A stretch of DNA of 64,000 bases. It comes from Actinomycetota bacterium (GTDB lineage: Bacteria; Actinomycetota; Thermoleophilia; Gaiellales; Gaiellaceae). The notes beneath the pieces were generated by a model that made no database searches, was not told the origin of the DNA, and saw only the letters and a list, made by a program, of their open reading frames with translations. How positions within the stretch are numbered: the stretch's first letter is position 1; every line of letters starts with the position of its first letter. Shown in pieces: positions 44,098 through 52,495 of the stretch. The stretch spans positions 37,623 to 101,622 of the forward strand of contig WLID01000006.1 in assembly GCA_009702325.1 (NCBI GenBank). Direction: 5' to 3'. A program made the translations under genes and the position numbers.

Positions 44098-46533
44098 TCA
44101 AGGTACAACACGAGCAGGGTGCGCGGAGGTCTGCGCGGGCACGTCGTTTGAGACGCGAAGATCAAGCGTGTTACGCACGGCGATCGCGAGTGATTCGGCG
44201 GTGTACGGCTTCCGCAGCAGCGCGACCGCTCCCGTGATGTCGCGGCTCTCGAGATCTTGGTCGGGGTAGCCCGAGGTGAACAGCACGGGAATGCCGGGCT
44301 GGAGGGCGGTGATCGCCGCAGCAAGCTCCTTCCCGTTGAGGCCGGGCATCACCACGTCGGTCACGAGAATGTCGAATCGTTCACGTGCGGCGATCTCGAT
44401 TGCGACATCGCCAGCGGGCGCGGTGACGACCGTGTAGCCGAGCTCGGCGAGAAGACGGGCCGTTAGTGAGAGCACCGCCGGTTGATCCTCGACGAGCAGG
44501 ACGCGCTCGTTGCCGCCGGTGGCGATGGTCGTCGGCAGTGCGGTTGGCGTCTCGGGCTTGGCGGCTGGGAACACGATCTCGAACGTCGTGCCCACACCAA
44601 GCTCGGTTTCGAGCGTGATCGTCCCGTTTGTCTGATTGACAATGCCGTAGACCGTTGCCAGGCCAAGTCCGGTGCCTTTCCCCACCTCCTTCGTCGTAAA
44701 GAACGGCTCGAAGACCCGCTCCCGTGTTGCGTCATCCATGCCGGTACCGGTGTCGCGCACCTGCAACGTGATGTGTTCACCGGTCGCGTCGGCATGCGAG
44801 ATCGTCGTGACGACAACCGTTCCTCCGTCGGGCATGGCGTCGCGAGCGTTGACAGCGAGGTTGATCAGCACCTGCTCGATCTGGTTTGGGTCGGCGAAGA
44901 TCGGGCAGATGCCAGGCGCAAGGTCGGTTTCGAGGTGGATGTGGCTACCGATCACGCGACTGAGCATCGTGCTGACGTCGCTGACGAGCTCATTGAGGTC
45001 GATCACCTTCTGCGTCAGCACCTGCTTCCGGCTGAATGCGAGTAGCTGGCGGGTGAGCGCTGCGGCACGATCGCTTGCGCGCGAGATCTGTTCGATCTCC
45101 GACAGGAGCTCTGGATCGCTTGTCGCTTTGAGAGCTGCGAGCTCTGCGTACCCCGAAATTGCGGTGAGAAGGTTGTTGAAGTCGTGGGCGACACCACCTG
45201 CGAGCTGCCCGACTGCTTCGAGCTTCTGGGAATGGCGCAGCTTCTCCTCGAGCTCGTTGCGTTCGCTGAGGTCGACGTGGATGGTGAAGACGCCGCGGAG
45301 CCGCCCTGACTCGTCGGTGACAGGGGACGCGACGGCCATCACCTGAAGGTCTATTCCGTCCTTTCGGCGCCGCACAACCTCGCGCGACAGGTGGCGCCCT
45401 TGACGGAAATCGCCCATCACCTCGTCGGCGGACTCCTGGGCGCGCAACGGCGTGTGCTTGCCGATGACCTCCTCTGCCGTGTAGCCGTACATCCGCTCCG
45501 CCGTCTTGTTCCACATCGTGATGCGCGCCTCTGTGTCAGCCGCGATGACCGCGACCGGCGCGGTGTCGATCAACGTTCGCAGCTGCGCTGATGTCTGCTC
45601 AAGCGCCGATTCGCGCGTGCGCAGGTCGGAGAAGATCAGCCAAACGCGCGAGAAGGTGAAGACGATCAACAACGTCGCGGCGGCCACGACGACCCAGATG
45701 TCGACGCCGTCTTGGATCTGCTGCACCGCCATTGCGATCGGAATCAAGAGCGTGCTCGCTCCGAGCACGCTGAGTCGCCTGTTGGTCATGCGCAGCTCCG
45801 AGGCGGAACTCATCTCCCGTGCAGAGGGGTGGACGCTTGCGGCTGCCCACAACGCGAACAGGAGGAGCCAGCCGGCGCTCCCAATGCTGTGCGCGCCGTA
45901 GGTGCCGAGCAGCTGGCCGCGGGAGTAGATGCTGTCGGAGACGAGGAAGAGCGCTGTGCCGATCGTGTAGGCGATGAGTGCGAAGTTCCGCTCGCGCCAG
46001 CGCAGCACCGTCAGCTGAACGAGCATCGCCAGCACGATCAGGTCGAGAGTTGGATAGAGCATCCCGACGACGGCGTTCGACGCGCCCTCGTTTGGAGCGT
46101 TGGCGGGATCGAGCACGACCGCCCAAAGCACCATCCCGACGCAGGTTCCGACGATCGCACTGTCGAGCAGTGCTCCGAGCAGGTGGCGCCACCCGGCGAC
46201 AAACGCGAGGCCAACGAAGATGTACCCGCTCAGGTAGAGCGCATCAACCGGTGAGGGGAACGGCGCGGCATGTCCCGACCAGTCGATCGCGTCCCAGATC
46301 GCGTCCCCGACCGCCCACGTCGATGCGGCGACGAGGAGCCAGAACGGTGCGGTGCGGATTCCGTCGCGTCGGCGAACGAACCACGCGACAGCGAGCAGGC
46401 CGAGAGCGGCACCATCGTTGACGAGGAACGCACGATGCCCGGGTGGCCCTCCGAGCCAGATTCCGACCGCGACGCACCCTGCGGCGACAAGGCTCCAAGC
46501 AAGAAGCTGGCGGGAAGGTGCAAGAAGGCGCAT
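44098..46533 (-). CDS. Membrane-bound hybrid histidine kinase (PAS, HisKA, HATPase, REC)
   Basis: 811 aa from ATG 46533. Residues about 10-300 hold roughly eight to nine hydrophobic helices of an integral sensor region, then a PAS domain (about 315-440, with WNKTAERMYGYTAEEVIG), HisKA with the phospho-acceptor in GGVAHDFNNLL, HATPase with VNARDAM, DTGTGMD and GTGLGLATVYG, and a C-terminal receiver with the acceptor Asp in LVTDVVMPGLNG and the lysine in LLRKPY. The receiver would act as internal phosphate sink or relay. It precedes the DGC-DtxR gene by four bases. The sensed signal is unknown. Confidence 0.92.
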   Translation of the reverse strand: MRLLAPSRQLLAWSLVAAGCVAVGIWLGGPPGHRAFLVNDGAALGLLAVAWFVRRRDGIRTAPFWLLVAASTWAVGDAIWDAIDWSGHAAPFPSPVDALYLSGYIFVGLAFVAGWRHLLGALLDSAIVGTCVGMVLWAVVLDPANAPNEGASNAVVGMLYPTLDLIVLAMLVQLTVLRWRERNFALIAYTIGTALFLVSDSIYSRGQLLGTYGAHSIGSAGWLLLFALWAAASVHPSAREMSSASELRMTNRRLSVLGASTLLIPIAMAVQQIQDGVDIWVVVAAATLLIVFTFSRVWLIFSDLRTRESALEQTSAQLRTLIDTAPVAVIAADTEARITMWNKTAERMYGYTAEEVIGKHTPLRAQESADEVMGDFRQGRHLSREVVRRRKDGIDLQVMAVASPVTDESGRLRGVFTIHVDLSERNELEEKLRHSQKLEAVGQLAGGVAHDFNNLLTAISGYAELAALKATSDPELLSEIEQISRASDRAAALTRQLLAFSRKQVLTQKVIDLNELVSDVSTMLSRVIGSHIHLETDLAPGICPIFADPNQIEQVLINLAVNARDAMPDGGTVVVTTISHADATGEHITLQVRDTGTGMDDATRERVFEPFFTTKEVGKGTGLGLATVYGIVNQTNGTITLETELGVGTTFEIVFPAAKPETPTALPTTIATGGNERVLLVEDQPAVLSLTARLLAELGYTVVTAPAGDVAIEIAARERFDILVTDVVMPGLNGKELAAAITALQPGIPVLFTSGYPDQDLESRDITGAVALLRKPYTAESLAIAVRNTLDLRVSNDVPAQTSAHPARVVP

Positions 46534-46540
46534 CACGGTG

Positions 46541-46546
46541 ACCGTA
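46541..46546 (-). promoter_or_regulatory. -10 box TACGGT for the hybrid kinase
   Basis: TACGGT on the minus strand ends seven bases before ATG 46533, without a Shine-Dalgarno site. This supports 46533 over the TTG 24 bases upstream as the true start. Confidence 0.5.
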
Positions 46547-46659
46547 ATCAGGCGCAATTGAGTGGTTCGTGCGGTTATCGCCGACCCTCTTCACGAAACG
46601 TATTCAACCGGCAATGCCCCCGGTTTGGCGAATGCGTTCGGTATGGATCTGCGGTGGCG

Positions 46660-47580
46660 TTACGCCTGTTCGGCGAGGTGTGCGAGCAGCTCTTTGAGGC
46701 TCGCGTCGGCAGCGCACACGTACGTGTCGGCGGCACCGTAGTAGAGACGCACTGTGTCGCCATCCTCGAGGATCGTCCAGCCGCAGGGAAAGACGACGTT
46801 TCCGACATCGCCCGTGCGCTCGTAGGTCTCCCGTGGGCCGAGCACCCAATTCTCTGAACGAGCGAGCACGGTGGTCGGATCGTCGCGGTCGAGGAGGGCG
46901 AGGCCAACGCGGTAGATCGCACCGGCGGCGGTTACCCGAACGCCGTGGAAGCAGAGGAGCCAGCCTGCGTCCGTTTCGAGCGGGGGAGGGCCGAGCCCGA
47001 TCTTCGATCCGTCCCAGTGGCCGCCAGGGCCTGTGTGGAGAAGTGGGGCGTGGTTGCCGATGTGTCGGATGTCTGGGCCAAACCCGATCCACATATGGGC
47101 GGAGTCGCCTGCGACCGGGCGGTGGATCAGCGCCACCTGTCCGTCAAAGCGCCGGGGGAAGTAGGCGGCGTCTTTGTTTTCGGGTGGGAGCACGACGCCG
47201 TGACGTTCATATGTCCGGAAGTCCTTCGTTGTGGCCACGCAGACGAGCGGGCCAAGCTCGGAGTAGCCGGTGTAGGTGATCACGTACTCACCGTCGAGTT
47301 CAGTGATGCGGGCGTCTTCGATTCCGTAGCGCTCCGCTACGAGCGAGATGTCCGGGTGAAGCGCTCGGGCCTCGTCGATCGCCCAGGTGGTGAGTCCATC
47401 CGCGCTCGTTGCGACCGCGAGGTGTGAGCGGCCCGATCGCGCCTCGACCCGCACCAGTAGGAGCGTCTCGTCGCCGACGCGCACGGCCGCAGGGTTGAAA
47501 ACAGCGCCCGTTGGGACCGGCCAATTTGATGCGTGCAGCACCGGGTTGCCGTCGTAGCGATGGAAGAGTTCTTCGGTCAT
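46660..47580 (-). CDS. GH130-family glycoside phosphorylase/hydrolase-like protein, copy 1
   Basis: 306-aa five-bladed beta-propeller protein of the GH130 (mannoside phosphorylase/DUF377) family. The seen blocks are GNPVL, VFNPAAVRVGD, YGIEDARIT with the catalytic Asp region, YTGYSELGPLV, ENKDAAYFPRRFDG, WDGSKIGLGPPPL and YYGAADTYVC. ATG 47580 gives a normal GH130 N-terminus; the frame has 11 more codons upstream. Likely acts on beta-mannosides or a related oligosaccharide in the cytoplasm, as there is no signal peptide. Divergent from a second GH130 gene. Confidence 0.88.
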   Translation of the reverse strand: MTEELFHRYDGNPVLHASNWPVPTGAVFNPAAVRVGDETLLLVRVEARSGRSHLAVATSADGLTTWAIDEARALHPDISLVAERYGIEDARITELDGEYVITYTGYSELGPLVCVATTKDFRTYERHGVVLPPENKDAAYFPRRFDGQVALIHRPVAGDSAHMWIGFGPDIRHIGNHAPLLHTGPGGHWDGSKIGLGPPPLETDAGWLLCFHGVRVTAAGAIYRVGLALLDRDDPTTVLARSENWVLGPRETYERTGDVGNVVFPCGWTILEDGDTVRLYYGAADTYVCAADASLKELLAHLAEQA

Positions 47581-47645
47581 TTCGTGTTGCCGTTTCGATA
47601 CAGCGGTCCGCACTCCGAGGTGGCGTCTACACTGCCCCGTCCCTG

Positions 47646-48668
47646 ATGAGCAGCTTTCACGAGAATCCCGACGGCATCCTCGATCGAAGGATTCCTGTGC
47701 GTCGTGTTTCCGATGCGCCGGTCATTCCCTACGGCAGTGTCGCCGGCTACGGGCCTATCTTCAATGCGGGAGCAGTCTTCCACGACGGGCAGTACCACGT
47801 GTTTGCGCGAGGTGTCCGCGATCACTACCACCGAAACCCCGGTAGTGGAGCACGTTTTCTCGACTACGTCTCGGACATTCTGATCTTCACGTCCCGCGAC
47901 GGCATGAACTTCGAGTTCCAGCAGGTGCTCGCCCGCGCTTCGAGTGAAGGGGTCAACTGTTACGAGGATGCGCGCGTGCATCTCGTTGAGTCGAACGGGG
48001 TTCCGCAGTGGGTGATGACCTACACCAACTTGCCGGAGCCGAAGCCGGGCACGTACTGGCGAATCGGCGTTGACATCTTGAACTACGCGAACGGGCGCTT
48101 CTCGCTCGACGGTGTTCAGAATCGCGTTGTTGGCCCTGAGGGTGAGCCCGACAAGGACGGCATCGTCTTCAACCTTCGCGACGGTCGTGTCGCGCTGATC
48201 CACCGGATCTATCCGAACATGCAGATCGCGATCTTCGACTCCGTTGAAGATCTGTTGAACCCGCCGGTCGGCTACTGGGAACGTCACATGGCCGAGATCG
48301 ACAAGTACGTGATCATCGAGCCGGCACCCGATTCGCTCGGGGTTGGAGCGGGCGCGCCGCCGATTGTCACCGACGACGGGTTGCTGCTCATCTATCACGA
48401 GCGCGGTGGCGACACCCACTACACGACCAAGGTCGCGTTGCTCGACTACGACACCGGTCAAATCGTGTCCCGGCTGGAGCTGCCGATTATGCGTCCGCAG
48501 CTCGACTGGGAGCGGCATGGCGATGTCGACAACGTCGTCTTCGTGCAGGGTGCGGTACCGAGGCCAGATGGAACCATCTACCTCACCTACGGTGCAGCCG
48601 ACCGCTGCACCGGCGCTGCGGTGCTCGACACCGAAACGGTGCTTGCCGCGCTGCGCAAAGCTGCCTGA
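47646..48668 (+). CDS. GH130-family glycoside phosphorylase/hydrolase-like protein, copy 2
   Basis: 340 aa from ATG 47646. Shows NPDGILDRRIPVRRVSDAPV, IFNAGAVFHDGQYHVFAR, NCYEDARVHLV, DKDGIVFNLRDGRVALIHRIYP, GAGAPPIVTDDGLLLIYHERGG and YGAADRCTGAAVL: the GH130 propeller again, but from a different subgroup than copy 1. The pair beside a glycosyltransferase suggests turnover of a cell-made mannose-type glycan. TACACT 12 bases before the start is a possible -10. Its 3' end overlaps the convergent gene by 82 bases. Confidence 0.88.
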   Translation: MSSFHENPDGILDRRIPVRRVSDAPVIPYGSVAGYGPIFNAGAVFHDGQYHVFARGVRDHYHRNPGSGARFLDYVSDILIFTSRDGMNFEFQQVLARASSEGVNCYEDARVHLVESNGVPQWVMTYTNLPEPKPGTYWRIGVDILNYANGRFSLDGVQNRVVGPEGEPDKDGIVFNLRDGRVALIHRIYPNMQIAIFDSVEDLLNPPVGYWERHMAEIDKYVIIEPAPDSLGVGAGAPPIVTDDGLLLIYHERGGDTHYTTKVALLDYDTGQIVSRLELPIMRPQLDWERHGDVDNVVFVQGAVPRPDGTIYLTYGAADRCTGAAVLDTETVLAALRKAA

Positions 48669-49666
48669 CTTCGACGCGCCGCCTGAAGTGCCGTGATTAC
48701 GGCAAGCGTCGACTCCGCTCCTTGATTTTCGTTGCAGCCGTCGCTTTCGAGACCGTCGCGGCCGCCACCCGTCTCGGCGTCGAAGAGCAGGGCGCCCGTG
48801 TCGTTATTGCCGAAGAACCACTCTGCAGCGAGCTGGGTGAGTTCGGCCCAGCGAGGGTCGCCGGTCGCCGCGAACGCCTCGCTGCACGCGTCGGCCATTG
48901 AGCCGCCCTCGATCGGCTGCTGGTCGAAGCCGGGACGAGGCTCGCCGTGCGCCCAACCGGTGTGTGGTGTGAAGCTGAAGTGACCGCCGGTTGTCTCAAC
49001 GTTCGTGAGCCAGGTGAGGAGCGCGAGACCCTCGTCGACGAGATCGACGTCGCCGAGCGCGCGACCGGCGGCAATCCGGGCCTGCGGCAGACGTGCGTTG
49101 TCGTAGGCGAGCCGATCCTCTGGCCACGGCCACACGGGGTTGAGGCGCGTCGTGCCAAGACGCGGCAGGCAGCGATAGAGCAGATCCTTCGCGACCGCAT
49201 CGTCGGGGCGCGCCTTGAGCACTTCGGCGGCACCGAGGATCGCCCAAGCGTTCGCGCGAGGTGCGTGCGTGTCGAACGCGGTTCCCGTGATCGTGAAGAG
49301 GGGATAGAGCCGTGTCGCGTACGTGCCACCCGCATGCACGGCACCGCCCAGGGCAAACAGCGCCCGCCCGTTCGAGTCGTCGGAGCCGAGCATCGGCAGC
49401 CATTCACCACTTGGAGCAGCGCGACGATCAAGGAACCGTCCGTCAGGCCGATGCGCGCCCTCAAGGTACGTAACGCAAATCTCGATCAGTTCGAGCAGGT
49501 CGGGTCGACGATCGAGCTCGCGAAGCGCAACAACAAGCGCCCGTGCGACGTCGTCGGTGCAGTAGCCATGCTCGATCCGCGCCTTCGATCCGAGGGCATG
49601 CTCAAAGACGCCATTCGGGTCGGTGAAGGCGAGGATGTGGTCGAACGATGGCTCAGGAAGGATCAG
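48587..49666 (-). CDS. Six-hairpin-glycosidase-like protein of a glycosyltransferase cluster, apparent CTG start
   Basis: About 359 aa. The conserved-looking N-terminus PEPSFDHILAFTDPNGVFEHA and EHGYCTDDVARALVVAL is encoded upstream of the first ATG (49393), and no ATG, GTG or TTG occurs between the upstream in-frame stop and that ATG. The only sensible start is CTG 49666, which overlaps the glycosyltransferase stop as CTGA. The helical repeats (RLAYDNARLPQARI, LTWLTNVE, GGSMADACSEAF, CNENQGAESTLAVI) resemble glycan-processing alpha6 barrels. It sits directly after GT4 in the same operon. Enzymatic role is not established. Confidence 0.75.
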   Translation of the reverse strand: MILPEPSFDHILAFTDPNGVFEHALGSKARIEHGYCTDDVARALVVALRELDRRPDLLELIEICVTYLEGAHRPDGRFLDRRAAPSGEWLPMLGSDDSNGRALFALGGAVHAGGTYATRLYPLFTITGTAFDTHAPRANAWAILGAAEVLKARPDDAVAKDLLYRCLPRLGTTRLNPVWPWPEDRLAYDNARLPQARIAAGRALGDVDLVDEGLALLTWLTNVETTGGHFSFTPHTGWAHGEPRPGFDQQPIEGGSMADACSEAFAATGDPRWAELTQLAAEWFFGNNDTGALLFDAETGGGRDGLESDGCNENQGAESTLAVITALQAARRSQAALRSAASTVSVSSTAAPVQRSAAP

Positions 49667-50940
49667 AGCGACGCGCCGAGCTTGGGAGCGACGACCTGCA
49701 GCGCAACCTGCGCGTACTCAGCACCGACGTTCTCCCAGAAGAGCGTCGGTGCCTGACGGCGAGCCGTTTCGGCTGCGGCCTGAGCCGCGTCCGGGTTGGT
49801 GAGCAGCAGTCGAAGCCCGGCCGCGAGCGCGTCAGGATCTTCGTGGGGAACGACGATCCCTGATCCTTCCGCGAGCAGCTCAACCGCGTGCGGGAAGGCC
49901 GTCGAGACGACCGGCTTGCCCGAGGCAATCGCCTCGACGAGAACACCTGAAACGACCTGCTCGCGTGAGAGATATGGCAGCAGGATGATGTCGGCCTGCT
50001 GCACCTCGGCGAGGATCCCTTCGGTGTCGCGGTAGCCGTCCTTGAACATGACGAGCTTGTCGGCACCGAGTGCGTCGACCCGAACAAAGAGCGACTCGCG
50101 GTAGGCCTCTCCCGAGTGTTCGACAACCTTCGGGTGCGTCTGGCCCATGATCACGTATTGCGGTAGCGGGTCGAGATCCGCGAGCTGAGCGACCGCGTCG
50201 ATTGCATGCTCGATGCCCTTGCCCGGGCCGATCAGACCCCAGGTGAGGATCACCGGTCGCCGGGTGGCAGACGGCGGCTTCTGTGGGCCGAGGTTTGCGG
50301 GCGCTCCGTGCTGAATCACGACGACGTGTTCGGGCGCGACATCGTGTACCTCGAGCAGTCGATCGCGAGCGACCGACGACTGGGCGACAAGGAGCGCGGC
50401 CTTCCGCGAGAGCTCTTCAAGAATCCGACGCTGGTTCGGCAACGGGTTCGGGAGCACGGTGTGCAGAACGAGAATGAACGGCACGGTCAGCCGGTCGACG
50501 AGCGCGAGCACATCCTGGCCGTCGGCACCGCCGAAGATGCCAAATTCGTGCTGGATAACGGCGACGTCATAGGTGTTCAAGATGTTCGCTGTCTCTTCAA
50601 GCGATGCTGGGTCGTCGCGAATCCATTCGGCAACCACCTCGTCGGGGTGGTTCAAGACATCGGGCTTCTCAACACAGCTGACGATCCCGACCTCGCCGTT
50701 GCCTGCCATCGCTTTCGAGAGCGAGGCAGTGAACGTGGCGATGCCGCACTTCGTTGGCGGGAACGTGCCAACGAAACCAAGCCGCAGGTCGCGGCCCGGC
50801 ACGGGTGCGGGGGTATCGGATGTGGCTGTCAGTTTCGGCAGAAAGATCGTCTCGGTCTGGGCGCGGAGGTAGTCGGCTGAGCGGGATTTGACCGAGACGC
50901 CTGCTCGAAGCCTTGGGGTGAGGGTGTTCTGTTTCGACAT
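49663..50940 (-). CDS. GT4-family glycosyltransferase
   Basis: 425-aa GT-B transferase. The N-terminal Rossmann half begins RLGFVGTFPPTKCGIATFTASL, a donor/acceptor loop typical of this subgroup, and has VIQHEFGIFGG. The C-terminal half has LTWGLIGPGKGIEHAI, GYRDTEGILAEVQQADIILLPYLSREQ, and the nucleotide-sugar EX7E-like VSGVLVEAIASGKPVV. A ~50-aa N-terminal extension precedes the fold. A strong ribosome site, AGGAGG six bases before ATG 50940, follows a structured leader with a terminator, so expression seems controlled by attenuation. Confidence 0.9.
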   Translation of the reverse strand: MSKQNTLTPRLRAGVSVKSRSADYLRAQTETIFLPKLTATSDTPAPVPGRDLRLGFVGTFPPTKCGIATFTASLSKAMAGNGEVGIVSCVEKPDVLNHPDEVVAEWIRDDPASLEETANILNTYDVAVIQHEFGIFGGADGQDVLALVDRLTVPFILVLHTVLPNPLPNQRRILEELSRKAALLVAQSSVARDRLLEVHDVAPEHVVVIQHGAPANLGPQKPPSATRRPVILTWGLIGPGKGIEHAIDAVAQLADLDPLPQYVIMGQTHPKVVEHSGEAYRESLFVRVDALGADKLVMFKDGYRDTEGILAEVQQADIILLPYLSREQVVSGVLVEAIASGKPVVSTAFPHAVELLAEGSGIVVPHEDPDALAAGLRLLLTNPDAAQAAAETARRQAPTLFWENVGAEYAQVALQVVAPKLGASL

Positions 50941-50962
50941 GCCGTACCTCCTCGCAGAAACG

Positions 50963-50991
50963 AAAAAGGCCCCGGAGTACTCTCCGAGGCC
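50963..50991 (-). terminator. Intrinsic terminator in the glycosyltransferase 5' leader
   Basis: On the minus strand GGCC-T-CGGAG pairs with CTCCG-G-GGCC around AGTA, followed at once by UUUUU (50967-50963). It lies about 23 bases before the start codon, inside the mRNA leader, so it must be conditional for the gene to be expressed. Confidence 0.75.
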
Positions 50992-50992
50992 T

Positions 50993-51171
50993 CATAGCCG
51001 TGAACCGCGACTGCGTCGCGCGGTTCGCTATGCACTCTACCGGCTTTCCAAGCTTGCCGCTGGCGCTCGACAAGACCTCGTGCCACAGGTTTACCTGACA
51101 CTGACCGTCCACGGGAGGAATTCCGTGAACTCTTTACCGGGTGTTTTCCGGTCCGAAACGGAATGTGTGAG
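50993..51171 (-). promoter_or_regulatory. Structured leader (attenuator/riboswitch-like) of the glycosyltransferase operon
   Basis: About 180 bases between the hydrolase end and the terminator hold no gene. On the minus strand a long hairpin (51032-50993) pairs CATAGC-GAACCGCG with CGCGGTTC-ACG-GCTATG, with a three-base bulge, right before the terminator. Farther up are GGTAAACC and GCCAGCGGCAAGC, which could form a further helical domain. I could not match it to a known riboswitch class. Confidence 0.5.
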
Positions 51172-52083
51172 TTATGTGAGGCTTTGCACGAATGATTCGA
51201 CGGCGGCAACGAATGCCGTCGGGCGATCTCTGAACGGGTAGTGGCCTGAGCGGTTGAGTACGTGAAAGCGTGCGTCGGTTGTTGTTGGTGCGACGCGGTC
51301 GTACAGCGCGTGCCCGAGGCGAAGCGGGGCTGAAGGATCGTCGCGGCTCCAGAGGATCAGCGTGGGAACGGGTATCCCGTCGGTGTCGAACGTCTGGAGG
51401 GTCGCTTTCCGGCGGGCATCGAGGCTCGGTCGCCAGATCTCGCCGTCGGCTGTCGCGAGGCGCCGTGCCCCGTCTTCACGGATCGGCAGCTGGGCAACCG
51501 CAAGCATTCGTTCGAGGAACTCCGGGGTGACGCATGACTGGTCGTATGCCTGAGCCTCCGGTTCGATCCGCACCGATTCGAGCGACGGTGGCCCGGGAGG
51601 CATGCGTGCCTCAAGTTCACGGTAGAAGCGTCCGCTTGGAAACGTTGGGTCTTCGGGTGCCGTCGTGTTGCTGTCGACGATCGTCAGCGACCGGACGCGG
51701 TCAGGACGTTCGATCGCGACGCGTGTGGCCACGAACCCGCCGCGCGAGTGCCCGACGAGATGCACGGGGCCGGGGCAGAGCGCGTCGAGCACCGCATGGG
51801 TGTGTTCCATCAGCGCGTCGATCGTGAAGCCTGAATCGTCGGGCGGGTTGTCGGTGTAGCCCTGGCCGAGCCGGTCGAACGCCACCACGCGGTGGTGTGC
51901 GGCAAACATCGGCAGGACGAAGCTGAAGCAGTCGAGCGACGTGTCGTGGCCGAAGTCGCCGCCGTGGAGAAGCACGATCGTGTCGTTGTGCGGGTCGCCG
52001 TCGACGTAGGTGCGTGTGCGAATGCCCGCAGCGACGATCTCGCCGAGCTTCGACGTGTCCAGGGGATCGGGATGGGTGCTCAG
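51172..52083 (-). CDS. Alpha/beta hydrolase (esterase/lipase-like), apparent CTG start
   Basis: About 303 aa. Nucleophile serine in VGHSRGG, oxyanion block VLLHGGDFGHD, acid in LILWSRDDPS, and histidine in NRSGHYPFRDRP: a complete triad. The only ATG giving a longer protein (52212) would force a 133-bp overlap with the preceding gene and add an arginine-rich antisense-like tail. CTG 52083 overlaps the previous stop as CTGA and begins just ahead of the fold. No signal peptide. Substrate unknown. Confidence 0.82.
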   Translation of the reverse strand: MSTHPDPLDTSKLGEIVAAGIRTRTYVDGDPHNDTIVLLHGGDFGHDTSLDCFSFVLPMFAAHHRVVAFDRLGQGYTDNPPDDSGFTIDALMEHTHAVLDALCPGPVHLVGHSRGGFVATRVAIERPDRVRSLTIVDSNTTAPEDPTFPSGRFYRELEARMPPGPPSLESVRIEPEAQAYDQSCVTPEFLERMLAVAQLPIREDGARRLATADGEIWRPSLDARRKATLQTFDTDGIPVPTLILWSRDDPSAPLRLGHALYDRVAPTTTDARFHVLNRSGHYPFRDRPTAFVAAVESFVQSLT

Positions 52084-52379
52084 TGGTTCGGTCCCGGCAT
52101 GTCGTGCCAGATCTCGGCGGCGCTCGGCTTCGTTCCGCGGGCCGCTCCCATGCGGGTGATCAGCGGCTGCGCGACCGCTCGGAAGGCGTCGCGTGCCTCT
52201 TCGCTTGGCCATTCGTCGATGTCCATCACGGCGCCGTCGCGATAGACGCGGCGGTGCGAGAGCATGCCGTGCTCGCGAGCGAGGGCGATGATCTCGTCGT
52301 ACAGCCCCGGCTCTAGGCGGTCTGCGGTAGCGATCTGTTCAAGGGTCGCTTCGATACGGACGGTTACAACGATCGCCAT
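52080..52379 (-). CDS. Small dimeric alpha/beta-barrel-like protein
   Basis: 99 aa with a beta-strand MAIVVTVRIEA start, a helical middle and YRDGAVMDIDEWPSEEARDAF, which resembles the ABM-type (antibiotic-biosynthesis-monooxygenase) ferredoxin-like barrels. No catalytic residues can be named. It overlaps the hydrolase gene by four bases and probably shares its job. Family assignment is tentative. Confidence 0.65.
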   Translation of the reverse strand: MAIVVTVRIEATLEQIATADRLEPGLYDEIIALAREHGMLSHRRVYRDGAVMDIDEWPSEEARDAFRAVAQPLITRMGAARGTKPSAAEIWHDMPGPNH

Positions 52380-52406
52380 GCGTGGTGTCTCCCGGTCGTC
52401 GTGGCG

Positions 52407-52432
52407 CGGCTGTCTCGCCAGCGCGACAGCCG
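52407..52432. repeat. 8-bp perfect inverted repeat between divergent genes
   Basis: CGGCTGTC (52407-52414) and GACAGCCG (52425-52432) flank ten bases in the 116-bp gap between the barrel-protein gene and the MFS gene. Could be an operator or hairpin; no U-run follows on either strand. Confidence 0.4.
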
Positions 52433-52482
52433 AGTCTACAACCCTTGCGACGGACGAAACCCCACGGTTCTCCCGCGGTGCG

Positions 52483-52488
52483 TAAGAC
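52483..52488 (+). promoter_or_regulatory. -10-like box TAAGAC for the MFS gene
   Basis: TAAGAC ends seven bases before GTG 52496, with no Shine-Dalgarno site, supporting a leaderless GTG start there over the arginine-rich upstream extension. Confidence 0.4.
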
Positions 52489-52495
52489 TCACGGT

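Noticed and set aside
50963..51171. Assignment of the GT4 leader to c-di-GMP-I, c-di-AMP (ydaO), cobalamin or SAM riboswitches
   Set aside because: Short stretches look similar (GGTAAACC, GAAAGCC), but the conserved cores of these classes are not present in order.
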